From contig JAKZAN010000002.1 of the NCBI GenBank assembly GCA_023053545.1, forward strand, positions 5,378,375 to 5,442,374: a stretch of DNA of 64,000 nt, read 5' to 3'. Of the stretch, positions 37,225 to 47,317 are shown piece by piece. The notes beneath the pieces were generated by a model that did not search any database, was not told the DNA's origin, and saw only the letters and a list, made by a program, of their open reading frames with translations. The DNA is from Lepidurus packardi (lineage: Eukaryota > Arthropoda > Branchiopoda > Notostraca > Triopsidae). A program made the translations under genes and the position numbers. The stretch's first letter is position 1, and each line of letters starts with the position of its first letter.

Positions 37225-40200
37225 TCAACTTGCTACAATAAGAGGGGCGGGAGGGGCACTTTCCTCCACTTTGTCCACTTCCATTTTCTCCTCTGCAAGT
37301 ACTGGAGTTTCAGGAGTTGTTTCCTCTGGTTCTTTGGCGATTTCAACGGAACTTTCAGGCGTAGCCACGTCTGGTACCCCAACTTCACTTGTTTCCATTG
37401 CAGGCGCCGCAACTTCAGGTGCTGCAGTTTCAGACACTGCAGTTTCAGACACTGCACTGGGGTTCTCTTCTACAACAGGCGTCTCGTTTTTGTCTTCAGT
37501 CAGGTTCTAAGCGAAAAACGTGTTAGAATTCAATAGTTATGACATGGAATAAATAAGAAGTAAACATAATTTACCACCGCTGGGATTTCCTTTTTTCCTT
37601 CAATGGCTTGGTTCAAAGCTGCAGAGTAATTGTCATAATGAGCCTTGCTGCAACAATGAGCACCAGTAGCTTCTGCTTCGTTCAATAGTAAAATGCGACA
37701 CACACGACAATAAAATGCATCAATACGCTTAATCATGGATTGGCCTAGTAACACAAATCGGGGTTAGAATCATGCATTGTAACGTAATATGCATATAAAT
37801 ACCAATAGCTTCCTCGGAATTGTACTCTCCTATAGTGCCATTTTCGGGCCAATCCGCAGGCAAACCTTCTTCCAGCTTAGACGCATCCAAACCTTCGAAG
37901 CGAGCACCAAAATCAACTCCCTCGTCCTCGTCATCCTTTACGATTTTCCCTTCCAAGGCTGTCATGGCCTATAGAAAATAATTGACTAAAATCCTTAGAA
38001 GATAAGACGTTACGAATTACTTTGAGATGTTCCGCAGTCAACTTATGAAAATCACGGTCTATGCGATTGGAAAACTCCTTCTGGCACACATTGCAAGTAG
38101 GGTGTAAGAAACGCTTTAAAGCCTACAAAACACGAATAAAAATACAATATTATAACCAACTAATCAATATTATTAAATCAATAATATTATAATCAATATT
38201 ATAGTTAAAAAGAATGTAAAAAATGAAAAGTACCTGATGTAAAGGCGTTTTGCGATGAACAGACACGTTGCCAAAGAACTTGAGATTGCACATGGCACAG
38301 AAATCTTGCTGGATGTTCTGGGCTTTGCCTAGACGGTACAAACGATCCAATTCCACGTTACGGCGTTGTTCCTCCATCTAAAAGAACGGTTTAATGAACC
38401 AAAATGTACACTCCAAATAAGCGAAGCTTACAGCTACGTAGTGGCGAATGAAATTCCCACGCAATTCGTAGCTTTCTTCCAACTTTTTCATCAAAAGCTG
38501 ATGGGCACGTCCACCCAGATGATTCGTAAAGGACTAAAAAAAGAAAAAATAGAATTTAATTTGGGTTTTTACCTTATTATGCCAATGATTTTAACTTACA
38601 ATGCCATCCCTCATGTGCTTCATACACACATGACAGTACAGCAATTCTTTCGACAGTCCAGCATACGGGGTGTTATCCTTGTCAATCTTTTTACGAGGAC
38701 TTCCTCCACTGACCGAAGAACAGGGCGATTTCTTGCCCTGTTCACCATCTTTCTCTGGTGTTTGAGCAGCTAAACTACCTTCAACACCATTGGCTTCCCC
38801 CTCTGCATCTTTGGACTCGTCCCTGCATTCACAACAATGAATAAAATACTTCTAAACAGAAAAAATCTGAGAAAAACGAACAAAAGGGAACTCGCAACTC
38901 TGGCGCCATCTATTGTCAGAAAGTAGCGAACATTCCAGAAAAACAAACAAAAAGGCAACACGTTCTCCGGATTCAATGACAAACGGGTGTAATGTATGTA
39001 GTGTATCCCGCTGTCAAACATGATACTACTGTGTCACCTTTCGAAAAATGATTTTTTTTTCAGCTAATGGAGTGAAAGAAAGAACAAGTTTTAACGATTC
39101 TCATCAATGAAAGTTGATGAGAATCAACTTTCAAGTTGATGATGAGATTCAATCAACAATCAACAAGTTGATGATGAGATTCTCATCAATGAAAGTTGAT
39201 GAGAATTGTTTATCTAGCCTAATTCATTTCCAATCCAACAACCAATTTTCAACTCGAATAACACCTCTTTGTCATTCTTCTCCGAAGAACGTTTTGTAAC
39301 AATATGACACCCAAGTGTCACTATTGACCTCCCGGCTTGTAACTGGAGAGCCTTTGAAGGAACGCGAAACTCTGCCGCCATCTACCGTTACAAAGTAGCG
39401 GACATCCCATAATCTAGCTCCTTGAGCTACTAAGGAATACTTGGAAAAAACACTTTCTTGTTCTGTAGACGCTAGATTTTTTACGAATGCAGCAATGCTT
39501 TTTTGTGTATCTCTAGGAGTTGTTGGGAATTGTCTTACTTTTCTGAGGCAAAGAATTCAAGTTCAACAGCAAGGTTTCTTACCTAATTGTGTCAGGTTTA
39601 GACTCTAATGTTATTTCTCCCTCGGTAGCCTGCTGTTCATGTGCAGGCAGAGTAGCAGGAGGATTTCCAGAAGAAGAGGTTTTATCAGTTCCCGATGGGC
39701 TGGGTTCTTGAACCTGAGGCTGAGCAGTTGCTGCTGCTGGAGCTTGGGTTTGCGCCCCAGCGTCGTTGCCAGCTTTGGGAGCTGGTGCAGCAGTACTAGC
39801 AGCAGTAGCGGTACTAACCGTAGTAGAAGTTGTGGTATTTTTATTGGGCGGGGCCGGCGTGTAAGTGATTTTCCAGCCACGCGCCTTTTTCCTTCCGCCG
39901 CGAGAACTTTGTCCTCGGCGGTTGCCTGCTGGGGGAGCAGAATTGGGTGGTGTTGGACGAGGCTGAGAAGCAGGCGGGCCAGAAAAACGGTTCGGAAGAT
40001 TCGTCGAGGGGGATGCAGTGGCGGCTGAGCGTGAACGCTCTCGACCACGCCCACGACCTCGTTCCGAATTGCGGCCCCTGGCCGAAGGTGTCTAAAAGTT
40101 GAGGGGAAAGATGCTAGAATCAGAGAGCTTTTGGCCTTTCTTGGTTTCAAAAGAGAGAGAGAGACAGGTCACAAAGAAAATCAGCCAAATTTTACTAACT

Positions 40201-41057
40201 GGACTTTTTAAAAGCCAGGTTGGGGACTATGACTTGTGGATCCCAAACTTTCTTTGGCAAAACTTCCTGAAGAAATAGTTTATGAGGTTGATTAAACATT
40301 TAAGCTATGCGCTAGTTGGCGCAGAAGGAATCTTTATCATTCCAGAGTGGGAATTGATCGCTCTTTTACAGGAAAACATGCAACATAATGTTCTTTGCGG
40401 GAAGAGGCCTTCGGTGAAGCACTGTGAAGTTACCTTGAATCCTTCTTCCATTCTGGGCATCTTAGCAAAAGGTCCTTGTTCGTCAGGAAAACCTCTGTTC
40501 ATCGGACGCCTTTCTCCAGAAGCTGGAGAGAAATGCATGCCTGGAGAACGATTGTTCTGCGGCGGTCCATGTGGGCGATCCAGAAGCTGGGGCAAGCCTT
40601 GCTGCTGCTGCAGCAGGCTTGACAGCAAGCTCAGAGCCAGGATATTGTTACCAGCAGGCGGAGTGGGGAGCAAAGAAGCTGGGTTAGGATTGCCCCGCAT
40701 GGAATCGTTCGAATGGAGAGGGCCAGGTCGTCTATTATCTCTATCCCATGGCCCCTCCATGCTCCTTTCTCTTTCCCTTTGTTCATAGCCATAGTTGTTA
40801 TTACCGTTACTATTATTGTTAGCGCCATAGGACGGTTGATCAAAGGGAGGACCAGGGTAATTACGCCGGTCATTAAAATTGGTGTTACGAGGTGAAGAGT
40901 CGTAGCCGTAACCTGCATTTCTGGGTGGCTGTCTGCCACCAAAGTTGGGTGTATGCTGTTGTTGCTGGTTAAAGTTATTACCATTACCTCCTCCTCTGCC
41001 GCCTGGGCCGCGGTAAGATCCTTGTCCTTGACCTGGTTTGTCACGGTAGTAGGACAT
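37225..41057 (-). CDS. Pep: Pep-like zinc-finger protein (zinc finger protein on ecdysone puffs)
   Basis: Nine exons on the minus strand: 41057-40434, 40091-39583, 38822-38600, 38533-38432, 38377-38234, 38122-38021, 37968-37803, 37744-37575 and 37506-37225, giving 773 residues in one open frame. The N-terminus (1-208) is rich in Gly, Asn, Arg and Gln and carries RGG-type repeats. Residues 209-378 are Arg/Pro/Ala-rich. Four C2H2 fingers of the matrin/U1 type follow: CHVC...H...H near 440-463, CAMC near 508-528, CNVC near 543-565 and CRVC near 634-657. The C-terminus (681-773) is acidic, rich in Glu, Pro, Ala and Val, with repeats of VSETA. Fly Pep has four fingers of this kind, a similar length and an acidic tail, and binds nascent RNP at active genes. 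A CIZ1-type relative is the main alternative. Confidence 0.82.
38885..39415. repeat. Dispersed 50-bp repeat pair flanking the hairpins
   Basis: Blocks near 38890-38937 and 39363-39411 both read GAAC-CG-AACTCTG-CGCCATCTA, then AAAGTAGCG-ACAT-CCA, differing at about nine positions. They sit in the same orientation on either side of the inverted repeats. Confidence 0.75.
39096..39207. repeat. Perfect inverted repeats in a Pep intron
   Basis: The first hairpin has GATTCTCATCAA at 39096-39107, a 6-base loop and TTGATGAGAATC at 39114-39125. It overlaps a second possible hairpin, GAAAGTTGAT / ATCAACTTTC at 39109-39132 with loop GAGA. The first hairpin recurs at 39179-39206 with 11 paired bases. All lie in intron 2 of the Pep-like gene. 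Confidence 0.9.
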
Positions 41058-41535
41058 TGTTTGTGGGGCTAAATTGCACGAAACTGAATTAAAAATGAGG
41101 TAGGGAATACAATTTAAGTACCTTTTTAACGGAAGATGCTACAACAATGAAATTTTCACGTCAACTTTGTTACGGAAGCTAATGCCAGCGTTTCCACACA
41201 GAAAATGAAGAGGCGGGCACGAGAATGAACTGCGAATGATTTGGAAAACTAGAATCTCACCGGCGACTCGAATTTAAAAACAAACGCGCCAAAGTCGGTT
41301 ACAACGTATATTCGTAGTTGGAAATATAGCATGGCGATAGTTACTTTTGTATTTAGTAAAGGCAGTTGGTGCAAGGCACATCACAAATAATGTGTAAGTG
41401 GATAGTGTGATAGAATTAGAATGAAGAAAAGTGCATAACCTGATTTAATCACAACTGAACTGCACTTGAAGCAAACCAGATTGTCGGTTCTCGTTGATCA
41501 TCACTTCGGAAACTTTTTAACGGTGCTACGGGTTC
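41058..41535. other. 5' UTR/promoter region of the Pep-like gene
   Basis: No open frame of note. The region lies upstream of Pep and downstream of the first RGS-like gene, both on the minus strand. Confidence 0.5.
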
Positions 41536-42015
41536 TTAAGGCGAGTTGCACCGTTTTCTTCTCTCAGCTTCTTCAACGAGGACTTTGACGAAAGAAGTTT
41601 GGAAAATTATCTGATCCAAGTGTTCAAACACACGAGCTTCCACACGTTCAAATATGCTACAAACATCTTTCGTTGGGTCCTCTTTACATTGGTTGATAAG
41701 CCGATTGATTTGCTGGCGGTCTGCTCGGCTCAGACCGTCAATCTTGTTTTCGGCTTTAGCTGATAAGGCAATGTGAATTACGTAACACTCTCTGGCAATC
41801 TGCAAGGCAATAGCGTGACTGTTGGCTACGTTTCTCAGTTCCCGCGTTAGTTTCCAGCATTCCCAATACTTCCGGTTCTCTTCTTGAATGCTCATGTAGC
41901 CGTCAAAGAGACTAGGGCCATCTGACAATTGCAGAAAGGCTTCTAGGCTTCCAGCCCTTAAGGCTTCGTGTAGTTGTTCCTTTGGAAATGTCCCCAAGGA
42001 CTGTTCATTCGCCAT
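41536..42015 (-). CDS. RGS-like small protein, paralogue A
   Basis: A single-exon frame of 159 residues starting MANEQSLG. It is clearly paralogous to the next upstream gene: both have a SLEAFLQL/TLKEFLKL block, a KYWECW motif, a CYxIH motif, CSIFxRxE, and a closing F...VLV block. The all-helical pattern (xFLxL..G..xF..Y...N.KYWECW near 25-55, and the VCSIFERVEARVFEHLD to FVKVLV segment near 118-147) resembles an RGS domain, which speeds GTP hydrolysis by G-alpha subunits. The match is by pattern only and key RGS residues are not all present, so function is uncertain. No membrane segment is seen. An upstream non-coding exon is possible. Confidence 0.6.
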   Translation of the reverse strand: MANEQSLGTFPKEQLHEALRAGSLEAFLQLSDGPSLFDGYMSIQEENRKYWECWKLTRELRNVANSHAIALQIARECYVIHIALSAKAENKIDGLSRADRQQINRLINQCKEDPTKDVCSIFERVEARVFEHLDQIIFQTSFVKVLVEEAERRKRCNSP

Positions 42016-42621
42016 TTAAACTACCATAGTTAAGACTAATTATATTTCTTCTTTCCAATGATCCAAATACAAATCTACCTTCTAAATTACAACATTTGAC
42101 GATTTGTATCGCTACGCTGTGTTTTATGAAACGCTACCGCAAGAAAAAGCTTACTTCCAGCATTTGACCAGACTTAGCGTTTCTTACTGGAACTTTAGCT
42201 TAGCATCACAAGATTAATAAACTCTTGTCAATAATAGTAATCCTCGTCATGGGAGATGGGGGCGGGCTGAATGTGTTCCTTCTAATCCTGGATCCGGGAC
42301 TCTTTGTTAAATACAATACGATTAATTAAATTAAAGACGATTTTCTAATTTATAGTTAATTGATACCTTAATTCCTAGTATATTCTTTGGGTTTATGTGA
42401 CAATGAATTTGGTGCATAAACGTAAAGAATACACTAGATGCGTTAGAGAAAAAATTTAATGTTTGGAGTGAAAGCGAACATCTAGTCAGTCAGGCGACTA
42501 TTACCATTTCTTGTATTAATAAAGGCAAATATTGTCACGAATATAAGTTCTGTCACATAGTACATGATGCCCAAATAACAGTTGAGAGAAGACAAATGGA
42601 GAGACTCGAGAAACTCGTTAA
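42016..42621. other. Spacer between the two RGS-like genes
   Basis: No coding signal. A block at 42276-42297 (TTCCTTCTAATCCTGGATCC) has a close copy at about 43384-43403, upstream of the second paralogue. This suggests the duplication included 5' flanking sequence. Confidence 0.6.
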
Positions 42622-43152
42622 TCACAGTGCATTGCAGACTTTTGCCCTTTGTTTTTCTTGTTTGTATTTATCGGCATCTTTTTCCTTTCCTTCTTTATAT
42701 TGTACGAGAACTTCTAGAAAATGTTTTCTAAACATATTTTCGTCCAACTGCTCAAATGTCTTTTTCTCGAGACGCTTAAAGATGCTACAAACTGTATCTC
42801 TTTGGTTAAGATCACCCTGAAGAAAATCTTCGATGTTGGTACTTTCTTCTGTGCTTAGAAGATCAATCATGTTCTGTCGTTCAGCCATCATATCAAAGTG
42901 AATTTCATAGCACTTTCGGACGCAATCCAACAATTTGTCATTATCTTTGGTATCTTCAGTGACGTTTCCCACTTCCTTTATTAGAGTCCAACACTCCCAA
43001 TACTTTTTATTATCCCCTAAGGTGCTGAGGTAGTCTTCAAAGATTTCAGAACCGTTGGGTAATTTCAGGAACTCTTTTAAGGTTCCAGTACTTAAGGCGT
43101 GGCGAAGATCTTTCTTTGATAATTTCCCCAACAAAGACTGGTAAGTCGCCAT
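42622..43152 (-). CDS. RGS-like small protein, paralogue B
   Basis: A 176-residue frame starting MATYQSLLGK. The frame stays open upstream to a Met at 43278, but the chosen start aligns with paralogue A (MANEQSL) and the 42 extra residues are hydrophobic/Lys-rich and unlike A. It shares with A the EFLKL, KYWECW, CYEIH and CSIFKRLE blocks and a final FLEVLV helix. A Lys/Glu-rich tail follows (YKEGKEKDADKYKQEKQR). The pair are tandem duplicates on the same strand 606 bp apart. RGS-domain membership is tentative, as for A. If the longer start is used, the added segment could be a membrane or targeting helix. Confidence 0.6.
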   Translation of the reverse strand: MATYQSLLGKLSKKDLRHALSTGTLKEFLKLPNGSEIFEDYLSTLGDNKKYWECWTLIKEVGNVTEDTKDNDKLLDCVRKCYEIHFDMMAERQNMIDLLSTEESTNIEDFLQGDLNQRDTVCSIFKRLEKKTFEQLDENMFRKHFLEVLVQYKEGKEKDADKYKQEKQRAKVCNAL

Positions 43153-43481
43153 TTGGTCTAAAACAAACAATTTCCAGTTATAAATTGGTAAAGTTTTCTT
43201 CTTGATATTACCAATCACCTTCTCTAGTAAATTCTTTAAAAGGAAGTACACTTTTTTAAGTGTTATCGCAAAACCCACGACATCTAAAATGACTAGAAAA
43301 CCTGAAAGAAAAGAAAGTTGTTTTTCTTTTCCGACTTCTAATTCCTAATTAACTGGCAACAACAAAATCCATCTTTGCATGGGTTCCTCCTAATCTTGGA
43401 TCCTTAATCAGGTTCACTAACAAAGGTTCACTGAAAGTCAGTATGCTTATAAATTCGGTGGTTAAGCTGACTTTGAGTCAA

Positions 43482-43554
43482 GGGCCTGTGGCGCAACGGA
43501 TAACGCGTCTGCCTACGGAGCAGAAGATTCCAGGTTCGAATCCTGGCAGGCTCG
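43482..43554 (+). tRNA. tRNA-Arg (anticodon ACG)
   Basis: A full 73-nt cloverleaf. The acceptor is GGGCCTG/CAGGCTC. The D-arm has GGCGCAACGGATAACGC. The anticodon arm is TCTGC-CTACGGA-GCAGA, with anticodon ACG. The T-arm is CCAGGTTCGAATCCTGG. A T-rich run follows at 43558-43564 as Pol III terminator. Confidence 0.97.
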
Positions 43555-43795
43555 GAATTTTTCTTCCTTCTATTTCGCCTTAAAAATACCTTAAATTTTT
43601 TCCAAAGTACAAACATGTTTAAATAACCGATTAACTAAACAAAAATAACAAATATATTTTTTTATATTGCTGTATTAAAAATAATTACACTAAACGTGGA
43701 ACAGGAAAATGAAATCTTTCAATCGAAAAATTTTTTATGAGTAACATTAAAAGGATATATATTCAAGAGCCTTGCAATTCCGACTCCAGCGAAAC

Positions 43796-44062
43796 CTACG
43801 ATGTAAAAACATTTTGTAACGACTGTTCAACTCTTTCTAACATACAAACGTTAAACCTACAAGCTGCTATAATTTGCATGCCCAATGGGCCTCCTTTTTG
43901 GGACCATCCCAACGACTTGGACGATATTGATTTCAAAAGATCGTTCTTCTGTTTTGAAGCGTGGTTAGCAATATAAACACTTGTTCCAATAAGTCCCAAT
44001 CCACTAACGAGACGGCATCCAAGACAATCATCGTTCTTGTCTTCTTTACCTTCTGGCATCAT
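43796..44062 (-). CDS. DMAC1/TMEM261-like small mitochondrial protein
   Basis: An 88-residue frame starting MMPEGKEDKNDDCLGCRLVSG. The segment CLGCRLVSGLGLIGTSVYI (near 13-31) matches the signature of the DMAC1 (TMEM261, DUF4536) family: a CxxC pair followed by a Gly-rich membrane helix. A second, weaker hydrophobic stretch (MQIIAACRF) lies near 61-69. In mammals DMAC1 helps assemble the distal membrane arm of respiratory complex I; the same role is only inferred here. The length fits the family. The gene is divergent from POMGNT2. The C-terminus, where homologues are less conserved, is the less certain part. Confidence 0.6.
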   Translation of the reverse strand: MMPEGKEDKNDDCLGCRLVSGLGLIGTSVYIANHASKQKNDLLKSISSKSLGWSQKGGPLGMQIIAACRFNVCMLERVEQSLQNVFTS

Positions 44063-44901
44063 TCTTTTTCCTTTCTTGACTAGAATATTACCTGTTAATT
44101 AATCAGCTTAACCAATAAAACACTGACAGTTCCACACTGTCAAATTTTAGAAAATTTTCTTACCTGTTCAAGAAATTCGTGCCAATATTGTCAGCACAAC
44201 GTCACCAAGCGGTCGCTGTCTCAAACGTTTTTGTATATATTTCGGTAACTAATTGACAGTTTCGGGAGCAGGTTTTCCCATGTTTTCAAACAGAACGTGC
44301 TGCTGCCTTTTACTAGGAAAAGAGACCCATTTCGAGAGCAGGGAGGGAATGGAGAAACGTCACTATTTTATGACCAAGATATTTGTAGTCAATAATGAGC
44401 AGCACAACGTCACCTAGCGGTCGCTATCCTAAACCTTGCTGTAAATATTTGATAAGTATTATGTCAAGAGCAAACCACGACTCCATAGAGTTCATTCGTG
44501 TACAAGCCACCTCAAGGACATTCATCCAGTGGTTGTTATCGTGCTGTCGAGTCGTTACGTGTCGTTCTTATTCGTGTTGTTATATAATATTTATTACTGG
44601 TAATTAATTGGAATAACTATCAATAAACCGGAATAGCTTGAAGCAGTATTTTTAATAGAAGATTTATTGTATTGCAATAATATTAAAATTTTAGTTCTGA
44701 TCATGTGACGGTTCGACTTCGATCTATCGACTATCTCGCACGTCTAATTGACTGGGATATTTGCGCCTTTGCAGCTTAAGATAACAGCATGGGTACTGAT
44801 GGTAGTGGTTATGGTTAACTGGAAGCCTATTTTCCTCATTCTGAACTTCAAATATTTCCAAAAAATCACCCTAAAACTGTTTTTATGCCGCCCAGCCAGA
44901 C
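44063..44901. other. Divergent promoter region of the DMAC1-like and POMGNT2 genes
   Basis: No coding signal. Two copies of CAACGTCACC-AGCGGTCGCT lie at about 44199-44218 and 44404-44423, same orientation, each followed by similar AT-rich sequence. This 20-bp core resembles the CTCF-type consensus at about 10 of 14 positions. Confidence 0.5.
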
Positions 44902-46572
44902 ATGTCTGTGTACGCCAATGCTGCCACCGTCGCTATCATTGCCTTGACCGTCGCATGGTTGCTCTACTGGAACCCTAAGGCCAGCTTGGATGAGGACACA
45001 GGGCCCATCGTTACCTCTATGTGGTGCCACGGGGCTAACCGCGACGAACGCCGCTGCCGGTTCGAAAACCTCTGTTATCTTCCGTCTTCGCAGCGCTTCA
45101 TTTTCAGCGCGGGGAAGGATTCCATCGTCTCGGGTGTTAATCAAACCAATTTCTTCCAAGAATTGGTGGACACCAGTTCGATGACTGACCACAACGTCCT
45201 GGTCCTCAATATGGGCGTGATCAGCGCCGAAACTTCCACAAAATGGCCCATACGCCTTTTCCCTCACAAAGTCTTGGCAATCCATCGCTTCAAGGCCGAT
45301 CATATCATGCACACTTTGCACGATGAGATTCTACCCATCTTCCATACCTACGACGAGCTCTGCCAGGGCAATATTACGGAATGCGCTAGTGAATACCAGC
45401 TCTTCTTCATCGACGGGAATGGTCTGGGGACTCTAATTGATCTCTATTTGACATTGTCGGCCCGTGTGCCGCTGGAGCTCCCTTCTTTGTCCGAGCTAAA
45501 CCCCGATGCTTTAGTTTGCTTCAGTCATATGGTCGTCGGGATGAGCAAAGTACCCGTATGGTACCAATACGGCTTTGCGGAAGATCAAGGAGCCGTCAAG
45601 CTCCGGACCCATGGGTCCAACATTCGTCGATTCACAGATTTCATTGTAGGAAAACTTCCGCCAACGACTGCCAAGTGTAAGATTTGCGAAAACGCCACAG
45701 TATTCCTCGAGCGACACAGTACTCGCAAGATCTTGAACGGAGCTGAAGTTTTTGCTGTATTAGAGAAGCAAAGTACCGAGTACCCTGTCGTTCGGGTAAG
45801 CTATGAAGAGATGGAATGGTTAGGCTTACTGCATTGCTTCAAACAAGCGCGCATGGTCGTTGGAATGCATGGGGCGGCGCTAGTCCTCGCCATGTTCATG
45901 CGACCGGGTACTGGCATTCTGGAAATCTTTCCTTACGGCGTATCCGCCAAAGAGGTGACGCCTTACAGTACTTTGGCTGGTATTCCAGGGATGGATATCT
46001 TTTACGCGGCGTGGGAGAACCACAATCGAAGCAATACAGTATTCCACCCCGAAAATAACCAATTGTCGGGAGGAATCCACCATTTACCGCCCGATGAACA
46101 GAAAAGCATTGAAGCAATGACTAGTACCAAACCTGGCAAGTGCTGCTACCGCCCAGATTGGATGTACTTCATGTTTCAGGACACTCACGTCAATACAACA
46201 ACCTTAGAACCCATTTACCTTAGCTTAACCTTGGATATCGACACTTATGTCAAGAAACTTGATCCCATCACCCGGAGCACGGTTTTCCCCCTCAACGTCC
46301 AAAACCCGACTTGTTTCTTAAACAAATCGGAAATTCATATTTCATGGGAAGAACCCTGGAATCTCGCGTACATACATGACAAAATGGAAGTGAAATATAA
46401 CGTATTAATTAGCTACATTGGCCAGTATAACGTTACTCGCCCTCGACTCCGATTAGAGGTCAATGAAGAGGAGTACGATTTTATGGTATCGACTGGAAAA
46501 GTCCTAGTCTGGATTTTATGTTACCATGGTGATTATGCAGGATTAGACAAAACAATTCATTGTCAGTGGTGA
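44902..46572 (+). CDS. POMGNT2: Protein O-linked-mannose beta-1,4-N-acetylglucosaminyltransferase 2
   Basis: A single uninterrupted frame of 556 residues (vertebrate POMGNT2 is about 580, also with an intronless coding region). It has a short cytosolic end, a signal anchor at about residues 8-22 (VAIIALTVAWLLY), then a luminal GT61/DUF563 glycosyltransferase domain with WPIRLFPHK, HTLHDEILP and the hallmark GMHGAALVLAMFMRPG near residue 320-337. A fibronectin type III domain closes the protein (about 475-556, with IHISWEEPWN). Several N-glycosylation sites (NQT, NIT, NAT, NRS, NKS) fit a luminal location. The enzyme adds GlcNAc in beta-1,4 linkage to O-mannose on alpha-dystroglycan in the ER. 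The start was chosen because it gives the expected signal anchor. Confidence 0.92.
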   Translation: MSVYANAATVAIIALTVAWLLYWNPKASLDEDTGPIVTSMWCHGANRDERRCRFENLCYLPSSQRFIFSAGKDSIVSGVNQTNFFQELVDTSSMTDHNVLVLNMGVISAETSTKWPIRLFPHKVLAIHRFKADHIMHTLHDEILPIFHTYDELCQGNITECASEYQLFFIDGNGLGTLIDLYLTLSARVPLELPSLSELNPDALVCFSHMVVGMSKVPVWYQYGFAEDQGAVKLRTHGSNIRRFTDFIVGKLPPTTAKCKICENATVFLERHSTRKILNGAEVFAVLEKQSTEYPVVRVSYEEMEWLGLLHCFKQARMVVGMHGAALVLAMFMRPGTGILEIFPYGVSAKEVTPYSTLAGIPGMDIFYAAWENHNRSNTVFHPENNQLSGGIHHLPPDEQKSIEAMTSTKPGKCCYRPDWMYFMFQDTHVNTTTLEPIYLSLTLDIDTYVKKLDPITRSTVFPLNVQNPTCFLNKSEIHISWEEPWNLAYIHDKMEVKYNVLISYIGQYNVTRPRLRLEVNEEEYDFMVSTGKVLVWILCYHGDYAGLDKTIHCQW

Positions 46573-46719
46573 AACAGGTTTTTGCCTCCGATTATAAACT
46601 TGGTTGTATGCCTTATTGCCTTAGTGTATTAGTGCAACTTGTTATGAATCCGTGCTCAATAATGTTATGAGATGTGTCTTTATGATCGTTTGGAAGGGAA
46701 CCTGTAGAGGCTGTTGGAA

Positions 46720-46725
46720 AATAAA
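46720..46725 (+). promoter_or_regulatory. Polyadenylation signal for POMGNT2
   Basis: AATAAA lies 148 bases after the stop codon, in AT-rich sequence. It is the first such hexamer downstream. Confidence 0.6.
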
Positions 46726-47317
46726 TATGGAGAAATAAGTACTGAATTTACTGCCTCGAAAAGAATGAAAATGATGGTTATTATTATAAAAAATAGAGTA
46801 AAATATGGGGAATATGTAATGGGGGGCTAAGCCTTTATTGCCTCTGCTCATGATATACAAAGCGCAATGTGACCTAGTGTAATCCGACTTGCTCATGTTT
46901 ACTTGACGACACTGTTTGTATGTGCGCGTTGCTAACCCCGTCAAAGCAGGTGAAAACCATTCCTCAATGCCACAAAAGGTCGATCCAACGACTCCTTTGC
47001 ATACTTGCCATCCAATTAGGTACACTTGGCCTTTCCAGGCACACGTGCATTTGACGTACCTCTTGGAACGTACCGGTCCCATTCTTTAACCCTGAAAAGC
47101 GTTTGACGTGAATGTTTAGCTCTTAGTGTGTTCAGCAACTTCGTTGCTAAATTACCAACCGAATTAACACTCTTCGTTATAGAACATTCGCTACGAAGAT
47201 TCCGAGGTTCCAAGATCTGTTGCACCGAGTATTATAGTGAAAGTGTAACGGTTTATTGCACCATTGAAGTTGTTTACATCCGACTTCCTATACAGCAGTG
47301 ATTTCGTACCATCCAAA
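46726..47317. other. Intergenic between POMGNT2 and the mesothelin-like gene
   Basis: No certain gene. A minus-strand frame (46642-47082, 146 codons) has several Cys in its first 60 residues. A possible acceptor lies before it and a possible donor (CAA|GTAAAC) inside it, but no family match is seen. The last 90 bases before 47318 should hold the 5' UTR of the downstream gene. Confidence 0.5.

Noticed and set aside
39611..40150. 179-codon minus-strand open frame
   Set aside because: It is another frame of Pep exon 2. The correct frame joins both neighbouring exons and carries RGR/RSR motifs; this one is Leu/Arg-rich and crosses the splice acceptor.
40282..40788. 168-codon plus-strand open frame
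   Set aside because: It is the antisense shadow of Pep exon 1, which has clear RGG-type coding on the minus strand.
44866..45321. 151-codon minus-strand open frame
   Set aside because: It is antisense to POMGNT2, which has a full conserved reading frame on the other strand.
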